Assembly: GCA_963576475.1 (NCBI GenBank)
Contig: OY754970.1
Location: 37,723,447 to 37,787,446, forward strand
DNA length: 64,000 nt
Source of the DNA: Molanna angustata
Taxonomy: Eukaryota; Arthropoda; Insecta; Trichoptera; Molannidae
Direction of reading: 5' to 3'
Each line of letters begins with the position of its first letter. Positions within the stretch are counted from its first letter, which is position 1. Below are positions 23,403 through 34,655 of the stretch, one piece after another. The notes beneath the pieces are model-generated. The model searched no databases and had not been told where the DNA came from. It saw only the letters and a list, made by a program, of their open reading frames with translations. Both the position numbers and the translations under genes were made by a program.

Positions 23403-23529
23403 GCATTAATTTAGTTTATTGGCATAAGGCAATTTCTTCGTCAAGACAAACGACAGCTAAATATTTTTGTAGCGTATATACAATGAAGTCTACGGATGCA
23501 TGTTTACAAGTGTTTTTTTTTTCTTGTTA

Positions 23530-23655
23530 AACAAGTATACATACATCTTCCTACATTCTATCAATTAATCATATGTAAATGCTTGTGCTATAGGTGAACG
23601 AAATCGGTCGAAGCAGGATTCTAACCCAGCAGGATTCTGCCATCGACCCATCTTT
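23530..23655 (-). mobile_element. Second tRNA-like SINE family, minus copy
   Basis: The minus strand has GGGTTAGAATCCTGCTTCGA, with a near-consensus B box, then TATAGCACAAGCATTTAC, then GTAGGAAGATGTATGTATAC. The same words in the same order occur on the plus strand at 51995-52120. A short repeat, GCAGGATTCT, occurs twice here. No clear A box remains. Confidence 0.55.
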
Positions 23656-24514
23656 ACTTTTTTTTTAGTTTTTGACTGAGTACTTACTTAAAATATAACA
23701 ATAAATGAAAAAAAATCCTCAGAATGTATATACTATGATATTGTGGGAGTGTTGAGATTCGAGTCAAGATTCAAAAGCTAAAAATAAACAAGTACTTCAG
23801 TACAAAAAAATTCAGTACATCCTTTTCAAAGTTTTCTTCACATAAAAAAAACATAAAAAATACTTCTAGTTTCATACTTTATTGCTTGCATTATTTTATA
23901 CTTTGTATGAAATACAAAATTGTTTAATTTTATCAAGATATTAAATTAATAAAGCTGAAAACAGTTTAAACGTGGATTGTCATCGGGAATACACAAATTC
24001 TGTAAGTTTCAGAGGTCTAAAATCTAATTAATCGATTGCAAAATTCCAGTACAGACAGACATGATGTGAAGTTAATCAAAAGGATGTTATAATGTGTGCT
24101 CCTTTATTTGTTTGTTTTCATTGTGTAAAATTTTAATCCCAGTAGGTACGACTATCAAAATTAAGATAACTTTACTATCTATTCCAATACATAGTACCTA
24201 CTGATATTTGAAGTACCTACATAATATAATCTGCAAGGCTATGGCGGTTATGAATCATTCTTCAAAAATAAAGTTTCTGCTGTATCTACTAATAAATAAA
24301 AAGTTAAGTCATGTCCTGATATTGCGTGGACTATCACATTTAACATATTCAAAAAAAGGGTAATACCTGATTTCTTCTTCGTCTCCTTATCCTTTTGTTT
24401 TCTTATCATTTCTATGAACTGTTACTATATTCAACCTTTTTTACTTTTCTTCTGTTATCTTTATTTTTGTAATTTCGTAATCTTATTGTCATAGTATATA
24501 TTCATTCATTCATT

Positions 24515-24610
24515 CATACATACATACCATCACGGCATATCCCACAATGTGGGGTAAACCAGCGAAAGGTGTGCGGGTGTGCATTGCTTTATAAAAGGGA
24601 GAATAATGGT
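24515..24610 (-). repeat. LINE 3'-terminal repeat, best-preserved copy
   Basis: ATTCATTCATTCATACATAC is followed by CATCACGGCATATCCCACAA, TGTGGGGTAAACCAGCG and GTGTGCGGGTGTGCATTGC, then TATAAAAGGG. The tetranucleotide run marks the 3' tail, so the element is on the minus strand. Confidence 0.6.
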
Positions 24611-26666
24611 GTACAAAGTATATGTATGAGAAGTTACAATTAAGTTTATGTATTATAAAATGATTATCTATCAAATTATCAGAAAAGTCCTTATTTATCA
24701 AACGACACAAATTAAATTTTCAATTAGTGCATCGTAGTTTCTCACCATTTTTTCTTTGGGAAATACCGCACATTCATTTGATTTCTAGACATAGAAAAAT
24801 TCACCCCAAATTCAATAGAGTAAATTCCTATCGACGTATTGACATTGAAGGTTAAATATCAATAAAAGGAAGGCATTGTATGAACGTGTTGGAAGCTACC
24901 GGAAGTGAACCGTTACCAATTGGCCGAATCATGTGCGTCCATTATTTAGTGGCATTTGCATTACTGTTGTGGATACCTTCACAAGGAGTACCGATGAAAT
25001 TGAACTACCGAGCGTGACTCCGATTATATTCGTTTGTCCAAAACAAAATTGGTATGCAATTTGCGTCGGTATGACATTCACGTAAAAACTAACACTGTAT
25101 TTATTATTTTTTATTTCGGTCGACTTATTTGCCTTCCTTAAAATAATGACGTTTATTTGTTCAATATTTGAAACTGTCACTTCTCGACATTACTCTGTAA
25201 ATAATTGAATTATGTATTTAAAAAAAAATTTAAATGTTATGCTTATGTTCTTCGGCAAGCACCATCAGAATAATCATCACTCGTCTAGCGATATCGGTGA
25301 ATGGCAGTCGCTACGATAAACACAAAAATACATTCTTATTTCTCAATTAAATTTTGACAGTAAAATAATAACGTTTCACAAATAAATGTAATATTTATTA
25401 TTAATGTTGTTGAATATTTAGCTGTGTTTATTTTATTTTTTAACATAGTTCAGGGGAGACATCTATGCATCAGCATTTTCACCTCGCGTATAAGGATCGT
25501 GGCTTACTAACAAATTGTTTACTAACCAATTTCTCAAAAGATGGCGTTAGAAAAGAATTTATTTACATTTGATACTATTTGCGACGTTGCGCAAGCGCTT
25601 AAAGTGATCACGTTAACCAGCCAATGACAGGACGTAAGGCCTGTAGGTGTCTGATTTGATTTCCCGGATCTTCTATAAATTGTTTGTCAAAAAATATTGA
25701 CTAGGTACCGGCAGGAAAATGATTTATTGTTAGAAGTTTAAGGAAAATATTTGTATCGGTCTAAGTACGAAAAAAAGTACAAAATAACAGTTTTTCTTCT
25801 ACAAATTGTATCCTATGACACAAAATATTTTTGTTATTTACATAGTTGAGAAATCTATTTACCTAGTTGAAAAATGTAGACAGTGTATTTACTTTGTATT
25901 TTTTCATTGATAACATTTTAACGAATTGTTTTTTTTATTGCAGGTAAGCACTCACTACCTTATTATGATGCAGAAAACATTCAATGAGATATCTATACAA
26001 GGATCCATCATTCCATGCTTCCAAGTATCTATATATATTTTTTTAATTATTACCCTTTTCACTTTAATCGAATAAAAGCGTATCCTTGAAAATACTATGG
26101 AATGAAACTATGAGAATAGGATTTTGAAAGAAGAAAAAATAATGACCAACATGTATGAGAAAATGGTTGAAGTTATAAGTATCCACTTATAGTGTTTGGA
26201 GTTCGGCTTTCTGTGTCTGTATGATTGTTTTGTATATTTAGTAAATACCAACAAATTCAAATATTCATTATGAACAGAAAAATAAACATTCATATGTAAT
26301 ATTATTTCAAGTAATAATCAAGAATAGATATATATGTATAATTAGCAATATTCTCGTTTGGTTGCATTTATCCATAAATATTAATCACATCGTCAGACTG
26401 TCATCATTCATACTTTCTACATTGTCAAATCTAATAGTTGTTTGTTGATGTAGATTTATTGTAGAATATTATAATATGGAGGTACAAGTAAAATATCTTA
26501 TTTGCTTAGTAGTATAATTATCTTGGTTGCATCTCATCAACTAGTAAAGAATTTATTTAATATGAAAACCATTCTCACTGACTGTAAATTATATGTATTG
26601 TCTGTTTCTTAGCTCAAATATATATTCATAGTAATTTCATTAGTTCAAGACCAGAGATACATGTCA
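24611..26666. other. Non-coding stretch with an inverted family T copy
   Basis: 25575-25675 holds family T inverted (GACGTTGCGCAAGCGC, GTGATCACGTTAACCAGCC). 25280-25310 shares CGATATCGGTGAATGG with 35873-35890. The region 24780-25200 is GC-richer in patches, but no domain was recognised. Confidence 0.4.
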
Positions 26667-26980
26667 TGGACTGCATGTAGCAGTCGCGGTCAACTGCTTT
26701 AAGCTGTCGCAGCACGGCGGTCTGTAGTTCCAATACAAAATTACATGGATCACAATACATGGATCGCTTGAAGCAGTCGTACAGTTAAACCGACTGCTTC
26801 AAGCTGCCGCTACAACTATACGTATACAATTATTAAGCAGTCGTGTAGCAGCTTAATCAACTGCTCCAAGCAGTTGAAACGACTGCTCCAAGGAGTTTAA
26901 CCGACTTCTCCAAGCAGTCGGTTCAACTGCTTCAAACTGCAAACCGGCTGCTATAGATTGCTCCAGGAAGTCCGTGTATC
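26667..26980. repeat. Cluster of self-complementary AGCAGT/ACTGCT words
   Basis: Within about 310 bp the word ACTGCT(T/C)CAAG or its complement recurs many times, in both orientations. At 26859-26875, AACTGCTCCAAGCAGTT is a near-perfect palindrome. Neighbouring units read CGACTGCTCCAAGGAG, CGACTTCTCCAAGCAGTCGG and CAACTGCTTCAAACTGC. Units are irregular, spaced about 17-25 bp in the right half. No coding frame is present. It is a decayed tandem array of short inverted repeats or a site cluster; I know no family for it. Confidence 0.6.
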
Positions 26981-28706
26981 TCGGAACTTACTGTTCACAG
27001 AAAATTGCAATATTACGTGTTGTTATTACCTTTCCTGGCATTAATATCAACTATTTAATTATGTTTTCTTTGTCTAATTTGCTTAGATATAATATTATAT
27101 CATCATGTATTTATTTGCAATGAAGATTGATTCGTCTCGCAATCGTTGTATGTATTTAGCGAATGTCAGATTATATTCAACTCCAACACATGTACATATA
27201 AATACATAGAATTTCCGGTCACGTATCTTATTGGTTGATACCTTGTTTCAACTTTTCATCCTTCTATAAAAGATATAGGTACCTACCCATGTAATGAATA
27301 TTTGTGATATATAATTATAATATATTCACCGTTTTCCATTTCCTATTAACGAGTTTTGACATTTTGTTAGCTCTATTATTCATACCAAAGTGTCAATAGT
27401 AATTGTTATTTTTTTAAGTTTGAAATTGTCGATACAGAGTGAAAGTTCATTTTAATTGTTTGATGTATAATAATTATCGTCAGTTAAAAAGGCTTCCTAT
27501 CATAAAATGTTTAAATACCTAACAATTGGTTTATTATGAATATTAAATGTTTTGAATGCCTTGTTTTATATTGGTAGAGTTCACTTCAGTTTTGATGTAC
27601 GTTTGCCTTAAAAGTTAATGGATTTTATTTATTAAAATTTGCATCACCAGATTAAAATATGTCATCATACACTTTTATCCTAGACATATTATAGGTATGT
27701 TCATTTCTAATGTTCCAAGCCCACTAGCTGATTGTCAAAGTTTATTGCATACGTAATAAAACGATTTATTGAATGTTATATCCTTATGAAAATAAACCCA
27801 CGTTTGTGCACTTTTTAATTAGTGGAATTTCTGAATAATTTTCGTACTTTATTTAATAAATAAAACAGTAAAGGACCAAGATAAAAACCTTGAGGTTATC
27901 CTGAAATGACTATTCAAACTTTGGGACAATATACGAGTACATTTTCTACTTATTTACTTCTTCTCGTATAAGATTTCTGTAATACGATGAAATACATTTA
28001 TACAGATACTCTGGATTGCAATACTAACATTGCGCAGTGTTTGAAATTCTGTTCAATGTACACTTTTGGATTCTGTTTTTTTTTTCATTTGTCTATTGCT
28101 GTTATAATTTTATAAATTTAAATTACACATTCATGGGATATCAAATCTCAAAACAAGTATTATCAATGAATGGATCAATCCTATCTTTACACATTGTATA
28201 AGACAACGAAAAGTCTATCGTTTAATTAAAGACACGGTTGATCTCCGACACCATATTCCCCCTCAATTCACCAGACCATAAACTATCCAGATTTCTTTAT
28301 TCGAGTTCCGCAAGTGTTCTCCCACTACTTACAGAAATATTCAATACAGGAATCGAAAGAATACGTATCCATGTCTTACCGAATTTTTGGTTTGGACACG
28401 TGGTCAGAAAACTTCAGCACAATCATTTTATAATATTTTTTGTCGATAACTACAAAACAAATCTAATATCCTATCCGGTGACTGACTAAATCAAATTTAC
28501 AGAACTGCGTCAAAATAACATAGTTTTCCATGATACTTGTATTTCATTTCTATGACAATACTTTTACCGATAATCATATCGTTATGTTTAAGGGTAACGA
28601 ACCATGATCTATGTATGAAAATCCAACTTGTATTTAACTTTGTTTAGTGTTCAATAACATGATCATTGTATGTCAATGTTGTTTGTATATGTGTTTGTTT
28701 GTATTT
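26981..28706. other. AT-rich stretch with one LINE-end scrap
   Basis: 27776-27815 (CCTTATGAAAATAAACCC, CGTTTGTGCAC) resembles the LINE end at 43920-43955. The 83-codon frame at 28238-28489 shows no reliable motif. Confidence 0.4.
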
Positions 28707-28879
28707 GAAAATTATTCAAAATAGGATGATATAAATGGTTTAAATTTAATTAAACAAAAGTATTGAAAAGATTCTAGTGCAGGTTATATCGTCACATCCC
28801 ATATCCCATTCATTTCATATGTATTTTCATCAAGTGTGCATATCGTTAATAATATTTCTGCACAATAGACTATTAGACT

Positions 28880-29345
28880 TAAAACTAACCCAAAAGACTA
28901 AATAAAAAAGAGAAAAATAAGTATAAGACTATAAGAAATAGTTTGTATAAAAAACTATTCCAATGGTCTACATAAAATAAGTAAAAATACATATACCTAA
29001 TAGAAGAATTAGACTATTGGAAATAGATTGTATAAAAGCTCACCCAAAGGTCTACAAAAAAGAAGAAGAAGAATATTTAGACTATTGGAAATAGTTTGTA
29101 TAAATACTGACCAAAAGGTCTACATAAAAGAAAATGAATAAGACTATTGGAAATAGTTTGTATTAAAACTCTCCCAAAAGTCTACGTACTTAAATGAAGA
29201 AGAATAATAATTAGACTAAAGGAAATAATTTTTATAAAAAAATGACCCAAATGTATACATAAAAGAAGAAGAAGATGAATTAGACAATAGGAAATAGTTT
29301 GTATAAAAACTGCCCTAAAGGTCTACATAAAATTAAGAAGAAAAA
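28880..29345 (+). repeat. ~65-bp tandem array (block A), about seven units
   Basis: Units carry AGACTATTGGAAATAGTTTG, TATAAAAACT, CCAAAGGTCTACATAAAA and a GAAGAAGAA run. They are diverged by point changes and small indels. AGACTATTGGAAATAGTTT contains a weak inverted repeat. Confidence 0.75.
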
Positions 29346-29361
29346 GAATTAGACTCCAGGA

Positions 29362-29530
29362 CCCGCCGCTTCAGGCCCTTCAGTACCTCCCGTCCCTTTA
29401 ATCCCTCATTACGTCCCTTCCCATCAGGCCCTTCAGTACCTTCCGTCCCTTCAGGCAGTTTTATACCTCCCGTCCCTTCAGGCCCTTTAGTGCCTCCCTT
29501 CCCTTCATTACATCCCGTCCCATCAGTCGG
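29362..29530. repeat. CT-rich minisatellite (block A)
   Basis: Degenerate units of CAGGCCCTTCAGTACCTCCC followed by GTCCCTT. Read on the minus strand it would encode a Gly-rich repeat (as in the matching array at 32208-32400), but this follows from the unit and is not evidence of a protein. Confidence 0.75.
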
Positions 29531-29531
29531 T

Positions 29532-30165
29532 TAAGAAAAGTTTAAATCCAGAAACCATCCTGGAAGAACCGCGAAGAGATGAAAGAACCTTCTTTTCCCA
29601 GGATGCTCTACTTAATAGGTAAAATGACTAAATACACGAAGAAGAAGAAAAAAGTTTAAACCCAGATACCTGCGAAGAGATGGAAGGACAGTTGGACCTT
29701 CTTCTCCCAGGATTCTCCAACTTCATAGGTAAAATGACCAAAAATACACGATGAAGAAGAAGAAGAAGAAATAAGTTTAAATCCAGATACCTGCGAAGAG
29801 ATGGAAGGAAAATTGGACATTCTTCTCCCAGGTTAGTCCACCTTCAAAGGTAAAATGACCAAATAGACGATGAAGAAGAAGAAGAAAAAAGTTTAAATCC
29901 AGAAACCTGCGAAGAGATGGAAGGAAAATTGGACCTTCATCTCCCAGGATAGTTCATCTTCATAGGTAAGATGACCAAGTACACGTTGAAGAAAAAGAAG
30001 AAAAAAGTTTATATGCAGAACCCGTCCTGGAAGACCTGTGAAGAGATGGAGGGACAGTCGGACCTTCTTTTCCCAGGATACTCCCCCATAGGTAAAACGA
30101 CCAAATACACGAAGAAGAAGAAGAATAAGAAAAAAGTTTAAATCCAAAAACCATCCTGGGCATAC
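29532..30165 (+). repeat. Tandem array of a LINE 3' end (block A), five units plus a partial
   Basis: Unit starts near 29532, 29650, 29771, 29887, 30001 and 30131, so about 114-130 bp. Units read AAAGTTTAAATCCAGAAAC, then CCTGGAAGACCTGCGAAGAG, then ATGG, then TTCTCCCAGGATACTCCAC, then AGGTAAAATGACCAAATACA, then a GAAGAAGAAG run. The best units (30001, 32528) encode RPGRPAKRWRDS-like text, the C-terminal signature of non-LTR polyproteins also seen at 346-510. Each unit is therefore a polymerase tail plus its GAA-rich 3' tail. Minus-strand frames across the array are shadows. Confidence 0.7.
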
Positions 30166-31121
30166 GCTCGACAATTCACCAAAGTTTCATTATAATCGGA
30201 CAAACGGTTGATAAATAAATAAATAAAATAATTTTCCTATAGGAAATCAGTATAGGTATATTATTGTTGATTTGTAAGTAAATAGTATTAGGTAGGTACC
30301 TACCTACAACAACCTTCTAAATAAATTCGATTCCTAACAAATTTTATTTGAATATCACATTCTTTCTGTAGCCATGGAAACGATTCGAACACGTAAGTAA
30401 TATCGAATGGTTCGGATACATTTTTTGAATACGTAGGTACCTACATTGGTTTGTTCGATGCCATAAAAATGAAAATTGTCCGAAATATCAAATATTATAT
30501 ACAAATTATGCAATTTTATTATGCCTATATCTTTACTAATAAATAACACATTTTTACAATATATGTCTTAAAACTTGCCGTAATGTCTTGTGTTTCATTT
30601 TATTATTTCATAATTACATTTATTTCAAAGGTTTATTATTTTCAAGAACATATTCATTCGGTGGGAAAATGAAATATTGTATGAAAAGATATTAAAATGG
30701 CGGCGTTTATGTACAAAAGGCTTACTTTAAAAATAAGTTAAACATTATAATTATACCAAATATTCACCATGTTTTTCACTTAAACGCTAAGTTATACTTC
30801 AAAATATATTTTTTTTGTGTAAATACCTACTTCTAACTTTTAAACTAACAGATATTTGCGTGCAAAATGTACACTTTTTTGACAGATATGACTTGGAAAA
30901 TTTTGTATGAAAAAAATAATTATTTAAATATTTTTAAAATTCAGCATTTTTATCGCATTCTTTTTAGCGTGACACTGCATCAGGTATACTGGTACATGTT
31001 CGCACTTAAATTAGATTTTTAGATGCTCTTGGTTTTTCAGAAGGCGTGAGACAAACACACACACACACACATACACACACACATACACTAACATTTTGAT
31101 TGCTTTATTACTTTAGACTAG
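30166..31121 (+). repeat. Tail of block A with GTAGGTACCTAC palindrome and CA run
   Basis: Contains GGTAGGTACCTACCTAC near 30291 and TTTCCTATAGGAAA near 30232. A CA-rich microsatellite lies at about 31053-31085. No gene was recognised. Confidence 0.6.
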
Positions 31122-31758
31122 CTTTTATGTCCCGCCGTTGGCCAAGAATGTAAAATTGTGAAGGAAAAAGCAATCGTTTTTATAATATTGTCACCCAATT
31201 ATTTTGCAAAATCGGACTATGAAAAGTGGTTTGAAATATGATTGAATTTGATTGTAAAATGTTCAAGTGATGGCCACAACCCATTATTTTTTATATATTG
31301 CTATAAAGTGTGAATGAAGTATAATATACAATTTCTTCACTATTCGAAATGGTTTTAAATATGACTGTTTATCAACATTGTAAAGAGATTGGTTTGGCCA
31401 CAACCCCCATTTTTAAATATTATCATCGAAAACAAATTGTAATATGTACTTACCTATTGAATATTTAGTAATTTTGGATGTTGGGATGTGGTTAAAATTT
31501 GATTAAACAAATGTACTGAAAAGATCCAGTGTTGGTCACATCCCATTCGTTTTATATTTTTTCATCAAGTGTGCATTATATTTTTGCACAATTAGACTGA
31601 TGAACTTAAAATTGACACAAAAGTCTACATTAACGAAGAAGAAGAAGACTTAAACTATGGTAAATAATTTGAATATAAACGTTGCGAAGAATTCAGTAAT
31701 GGCCACAGCTCCCTTTCTTTAAATATTGTCAACGAAATCAAATATATTATGTAGGTGT
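31122..31758. repeat. Spacer between blocks with degenerate lead copies
   Basis: 31478-31680 (TGGTTAAAATTTGATTAAAC, CATCAAGTGTGCATTAT, GACACAAAAGTCTACATTAA, GAAGAAGAAG) is a third, degraded copy of the blocks' lead sequence. GGCCACAACCC occurs at 31272 and 31392, and GGCCACAGCTCCC near 31697, a word shared with 46585 and, inverted, 15220. Confidence 0.55.
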
Positions 31759-31934
31759 TAAAAATTATTTAAAATAGGATGATATAAATGGTTTAAATTT
31801 GATTAAACAAAAGTATTGAAAAGATTCTAGTGCAGGTTACATCTTCACATCCCACATCCCATTCGTTTTTACATATGTATTTTCATCAAGTGTGCATATC
31901 GTTAATAATATTTCTGCACAATAGACTATTAGAC

Positions 31935-32190
31935 TTAAAACGAACCCAAAAGTCTAAATAAAAAAGAGAAGAATAAGTATAAGACTATAAGAAATAGTTT
32001 GTTTAAAAAATCCCAATGGTCTACATAAAATAAGAAAAAATACATAAAATAGAAGAATTAGACTATTGGAAATAGATTGTATAAAAACTGAGCAAAAGGT
32101 CTTCATAAAAGAAGAAGAAGATTAATCTATAGGAAATAGTTTGTATTAAAACTGTCCTTAAAGGTCTACATAAAATTAAGAAGAAAAATA
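31935..32190 (+). repeat. ~65-bp tandem array (block B), about four units
   Basis: Same unit as 28880-29345, with fewer copies. Confidence 0.7.
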
Positions 32191-32207
32191 ATTAGACTCC
32201 AGGAGCC

Positions 32208-32400
32208 GTCGCTTCAGACCCTTCAGTACCTCCCGTCCCATCAGGCCCTTCAGTACATCCCGTCCCTTCAATCCCTCATCACGTCCCTTCCAATCAGGCC
32301 CTTCAGTACCTCCCGTCCCTTCAGGCCCTTTAATACCTCCCGTCCCTTCAGGCCCTTTAGTGCCTCCCTTCCCTTCAATTACATCCCGTCCCTTCATTCG
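32208..32400. repeat. CT-rich minisatellite (block B)
   Basis: Units of CAGGCCCTTCAGTACCTCCC plus GTCCCTT. The minus strand gives an open frame with GPEGTGGIKGPEGTGGTEGP, which resembles collagen only because the repeat is purine-rich. No signal peptide or flanking domain is present. Confidence 0.75.
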
Positions 32401-32404
32401 GGTA

Positions 32405-32702
32405 AGAAAAGTTTAAATCCAGAAACCATCCTGGAAGAACCGCGAAGAGATGTAAGCACCGTCTTCTTTTCCCAGGATACTCCATTTTTATAGGTAAAAT
32501 GACCAAATACACGATGAAGAAGAAGAAGAAAAAAGTTTAAATCCAGAAACCGTCCTGGAAGACCTGCGAAGAGATGGAGGGACAGTCGGACCTTCTTTTC
32601 CCAGGATATTCCGCTTTCATTGGTAAAATGACCAAATACACGAAGAAGAAGAAGAATAAGAAAAAAGTTTAAATCCAGAAACCACCTCGGGCACACGCTC
32701 GA
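32405..32702 (+). repeat. Tandem array of a LINE 3' end (block B), two units plus a partial
   Basis: Units start near 32405, 32528 and 32664. The second encodes NRPGRPAKRWRDS in the plus frame followed by a GAAGAAGAAG run. The array is three units shorter than in block A, which explains much of the length difference. Confidence 0.7.
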
Positions 32703-33671
32703 CAATTCGCCAAAGTTTCATTGTAATCGGACATACGGTTTAGGAGCACATCGCTTGCATACATTCATACATTCATAAATAAATAAATAAAATAATTTTC
32801 CGATAGGAAATCAGTATATTGTTGATTTGTAAGTAAATAATAATAGGTAGGTACCTACCTACAACAATGTTCTAAATAAATTCGATTCATAACAAATTTT
32901 ATTTGAATATCAGAATATTTCCGTTACCATAGTAACCATTCCAATACGTAAAAAATATCAAATGGTTTGAGACATTTTTTGAATATGTAGGTACCTACAT
33001 ACATTGGTTTGTTCAATGCCATAAAAATGAAAATTGTCAGAAAAATCAAATATTATTTACAAATTATGCAATTTTATTATGCCTATATCTTTACTAATAA
33101 TAAACACATTTTTACAATATATGTCTTAAAACTTGCTGTAATGTCTTGTGTTTCATTTTATTATTTCATAATTACATTTAATTCAAAGGTTTATTATTTT
33201 CAAGAACATATTCATTCGGTAGGAAAATGAAATATTGTATGAAAAGATATTAAAATGGCGGCGTTCATGTACAAAACGCTTACATTAAAAATAAGTTAAA
33301 CATTATAATTATACAAAATATTCACCATGTTTTTCACTCAAACGCTAAGTTATACTTGAAAATATATTTTTTTCGTGTAAATACGTACTTCTAACTTTTA
33401 AACTAACAGATATTTGCGTGCAAAATGTACACTTTTTTGACAGATACGACTTGGAAAATTTTGTATGAAAAAAATAATTATTGAAATATTTTTAAAATTC
33501 AGCATTTTTATCGCATTATTTTTAGCGTGACACTGCATCAGGTATACAGGTACACGTTCGCACATAAATTAGATTTTTAGATGCTCTTGGTTTTTCAGAA
33601 GGCGTGAGACAAACACACACATACACACACACATACACTAACATTTTGATTGCTTTATTACTTTAGATTAG

Positions 33672-34159
33672 TATTTATGTTCTATTATCGAACCGTCAGT
33701 ATTCCGCCCGCAGGTGTGACCTTTAAGTTAATAAGGATGTTAAAAATTATTATATTTGGCATTTGTTATATATAATGTGTTCAGACAAGGTGTAATTGGT
33801 ATCGTAAAACATGTTGTAAATGACTGCAGAATGTTATTACATACAAAACATGAATATTTTATTTATAATATCACCGGCTACTTTAATTCAATATCGAGAA
33901 TGATGTTGATACATTTATCCCCATTTAAAGCATTTTAGCTGTCAATATAAGATTGATCTCATATTATGTGTTTTGCATATCCACTACTATGGAATAGTGG
34001 AGCATGTTTTCACAATTTCAAGCGTATTTTTTTACTTATTTAATATTGTTTTATTTTTTACTATACTATATTTATAAATATTTTATATTGCTGAAAGCGT
34101 TGAATGTTTATCTTTTTTTTTCTTGTCAAAAAATATAATTTGTTAATATAAAATATTAA
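33672..34159. other. AT-rich stretch; short hairpin repeat
   Basis: At 33978-34010, CCACTACTATGGAATAGTGG is an imperfect palindrome shared with 46205-46225 and, diverged, 7268-7290. Confidence 0.45.
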
Positions 34160-34655
34160 TTAAGGGGGCATATAAACCTAAGCACCCCAATTTCAAATCA
34201 AATTCTTCAAATATGTTAGACAGATTGTTTCTAGAAAAAATAGCATAAGTGTTTTCAACATTTCTCTAGTTTCTCTATTTCTCTAGTTCGTCACACAATT
34301 TTAAAATTCAGCCTAAATTCCCCTAAAAGAAATATTAAAAATATCCTTTTTTACAGCATTTTTTTTTAATTACTCCAAAACTATGCGTCGTAGAGAAATA
34401 AATCTTGTATATGCTAAAAGAATGCGTAAAATCAAAGTGAATGACCGATAAATTTTTTTCATTTCAACTAAGGTTTGTTTGTAAAATGCAAAAAATCTAC
34501 AAATTTTGGGTTCCGATAATTTAAATCACGTATACCTAAACCTTTTTTAACGCACGCGATAGTTACCCTTACTAACGCGTAACTTCATAGTGCATTAGGC
34601 TGTTTTAATATATCATGTTTTCAGTCACTAGATTTAGCGTTATATGTCCTCTTAA
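34160..34655 (-). mobile_element. TTAA MITE (family 1), best copy
   Basis: Bounded by TTAA at 34160-34163 and 34652-34655, with terminal repeats TTAAGGGGGCATATAA and TTATATGTCCTCTTAA. It is about 496 bp long with no transposase frame. A small local duplication (TTTCTCTAGTTTCTC) is specific to this copy. TTAA ends suggest mobilisation by a piggyBac-type transposase, which is inference from target preference only. I call it minus relative to 59623-60762. Confidence 0.8.

Larger units (their letters stand above)
28707..31121 (+). repeat. Composite repeat block A (direct duplicate of block B)
   Basis: From AAAATTATTCAAAATAGG to ACTTTAGACTAG this block aligns end to end with 31759-33671. The order is the same in both: lead sequence, ~65-bp array, CT-rich minisatellite, LINE-end array, then a ~0.95-kb tail including GTAGGTACCTACCTAC, AAAATGGCGGCG and a CA run. 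Block A is about 500 bp longer because its arrays have more units. The tail is closely similar between blocks. The right end in A is CTAG, which recalls a Helitron 3' end, but no adjacent hairpin is evident. Confidence 0.8.
31759..33671 (+). repeat. Composite repeat block B (direct duplicate of block A)
   Basis: Aligns with 28707-31121 from TAAAAATTATTTAAAATAGG to ACTTTAGATTAG. Its arrays are shorter than in A. The frame at 33009-33230 lies in the duplicated tail and is also disrupted in A, so it is not a gene. Confidence 0.8.

Noticed and set aside
28238..28489. Possible mariner transposase (NSPDHKLSRFL)
   Set aside because: The resemblance to SPDLxxxDFFL needs a frame change and nothing around it supports it.
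29893..30174. 93-codon minus-strand Leu/Phe-rich frame (also 32394-32705)
   Set aside because: Shadow of the LINE-end tandem array; the frame repeats with the unit.
31111..31121. Helitron 3' end (CTAG) closing block A
   Set aside because: No nearby stem, block B has TTAG instead, and the 5' side lacks a convincing TC start.
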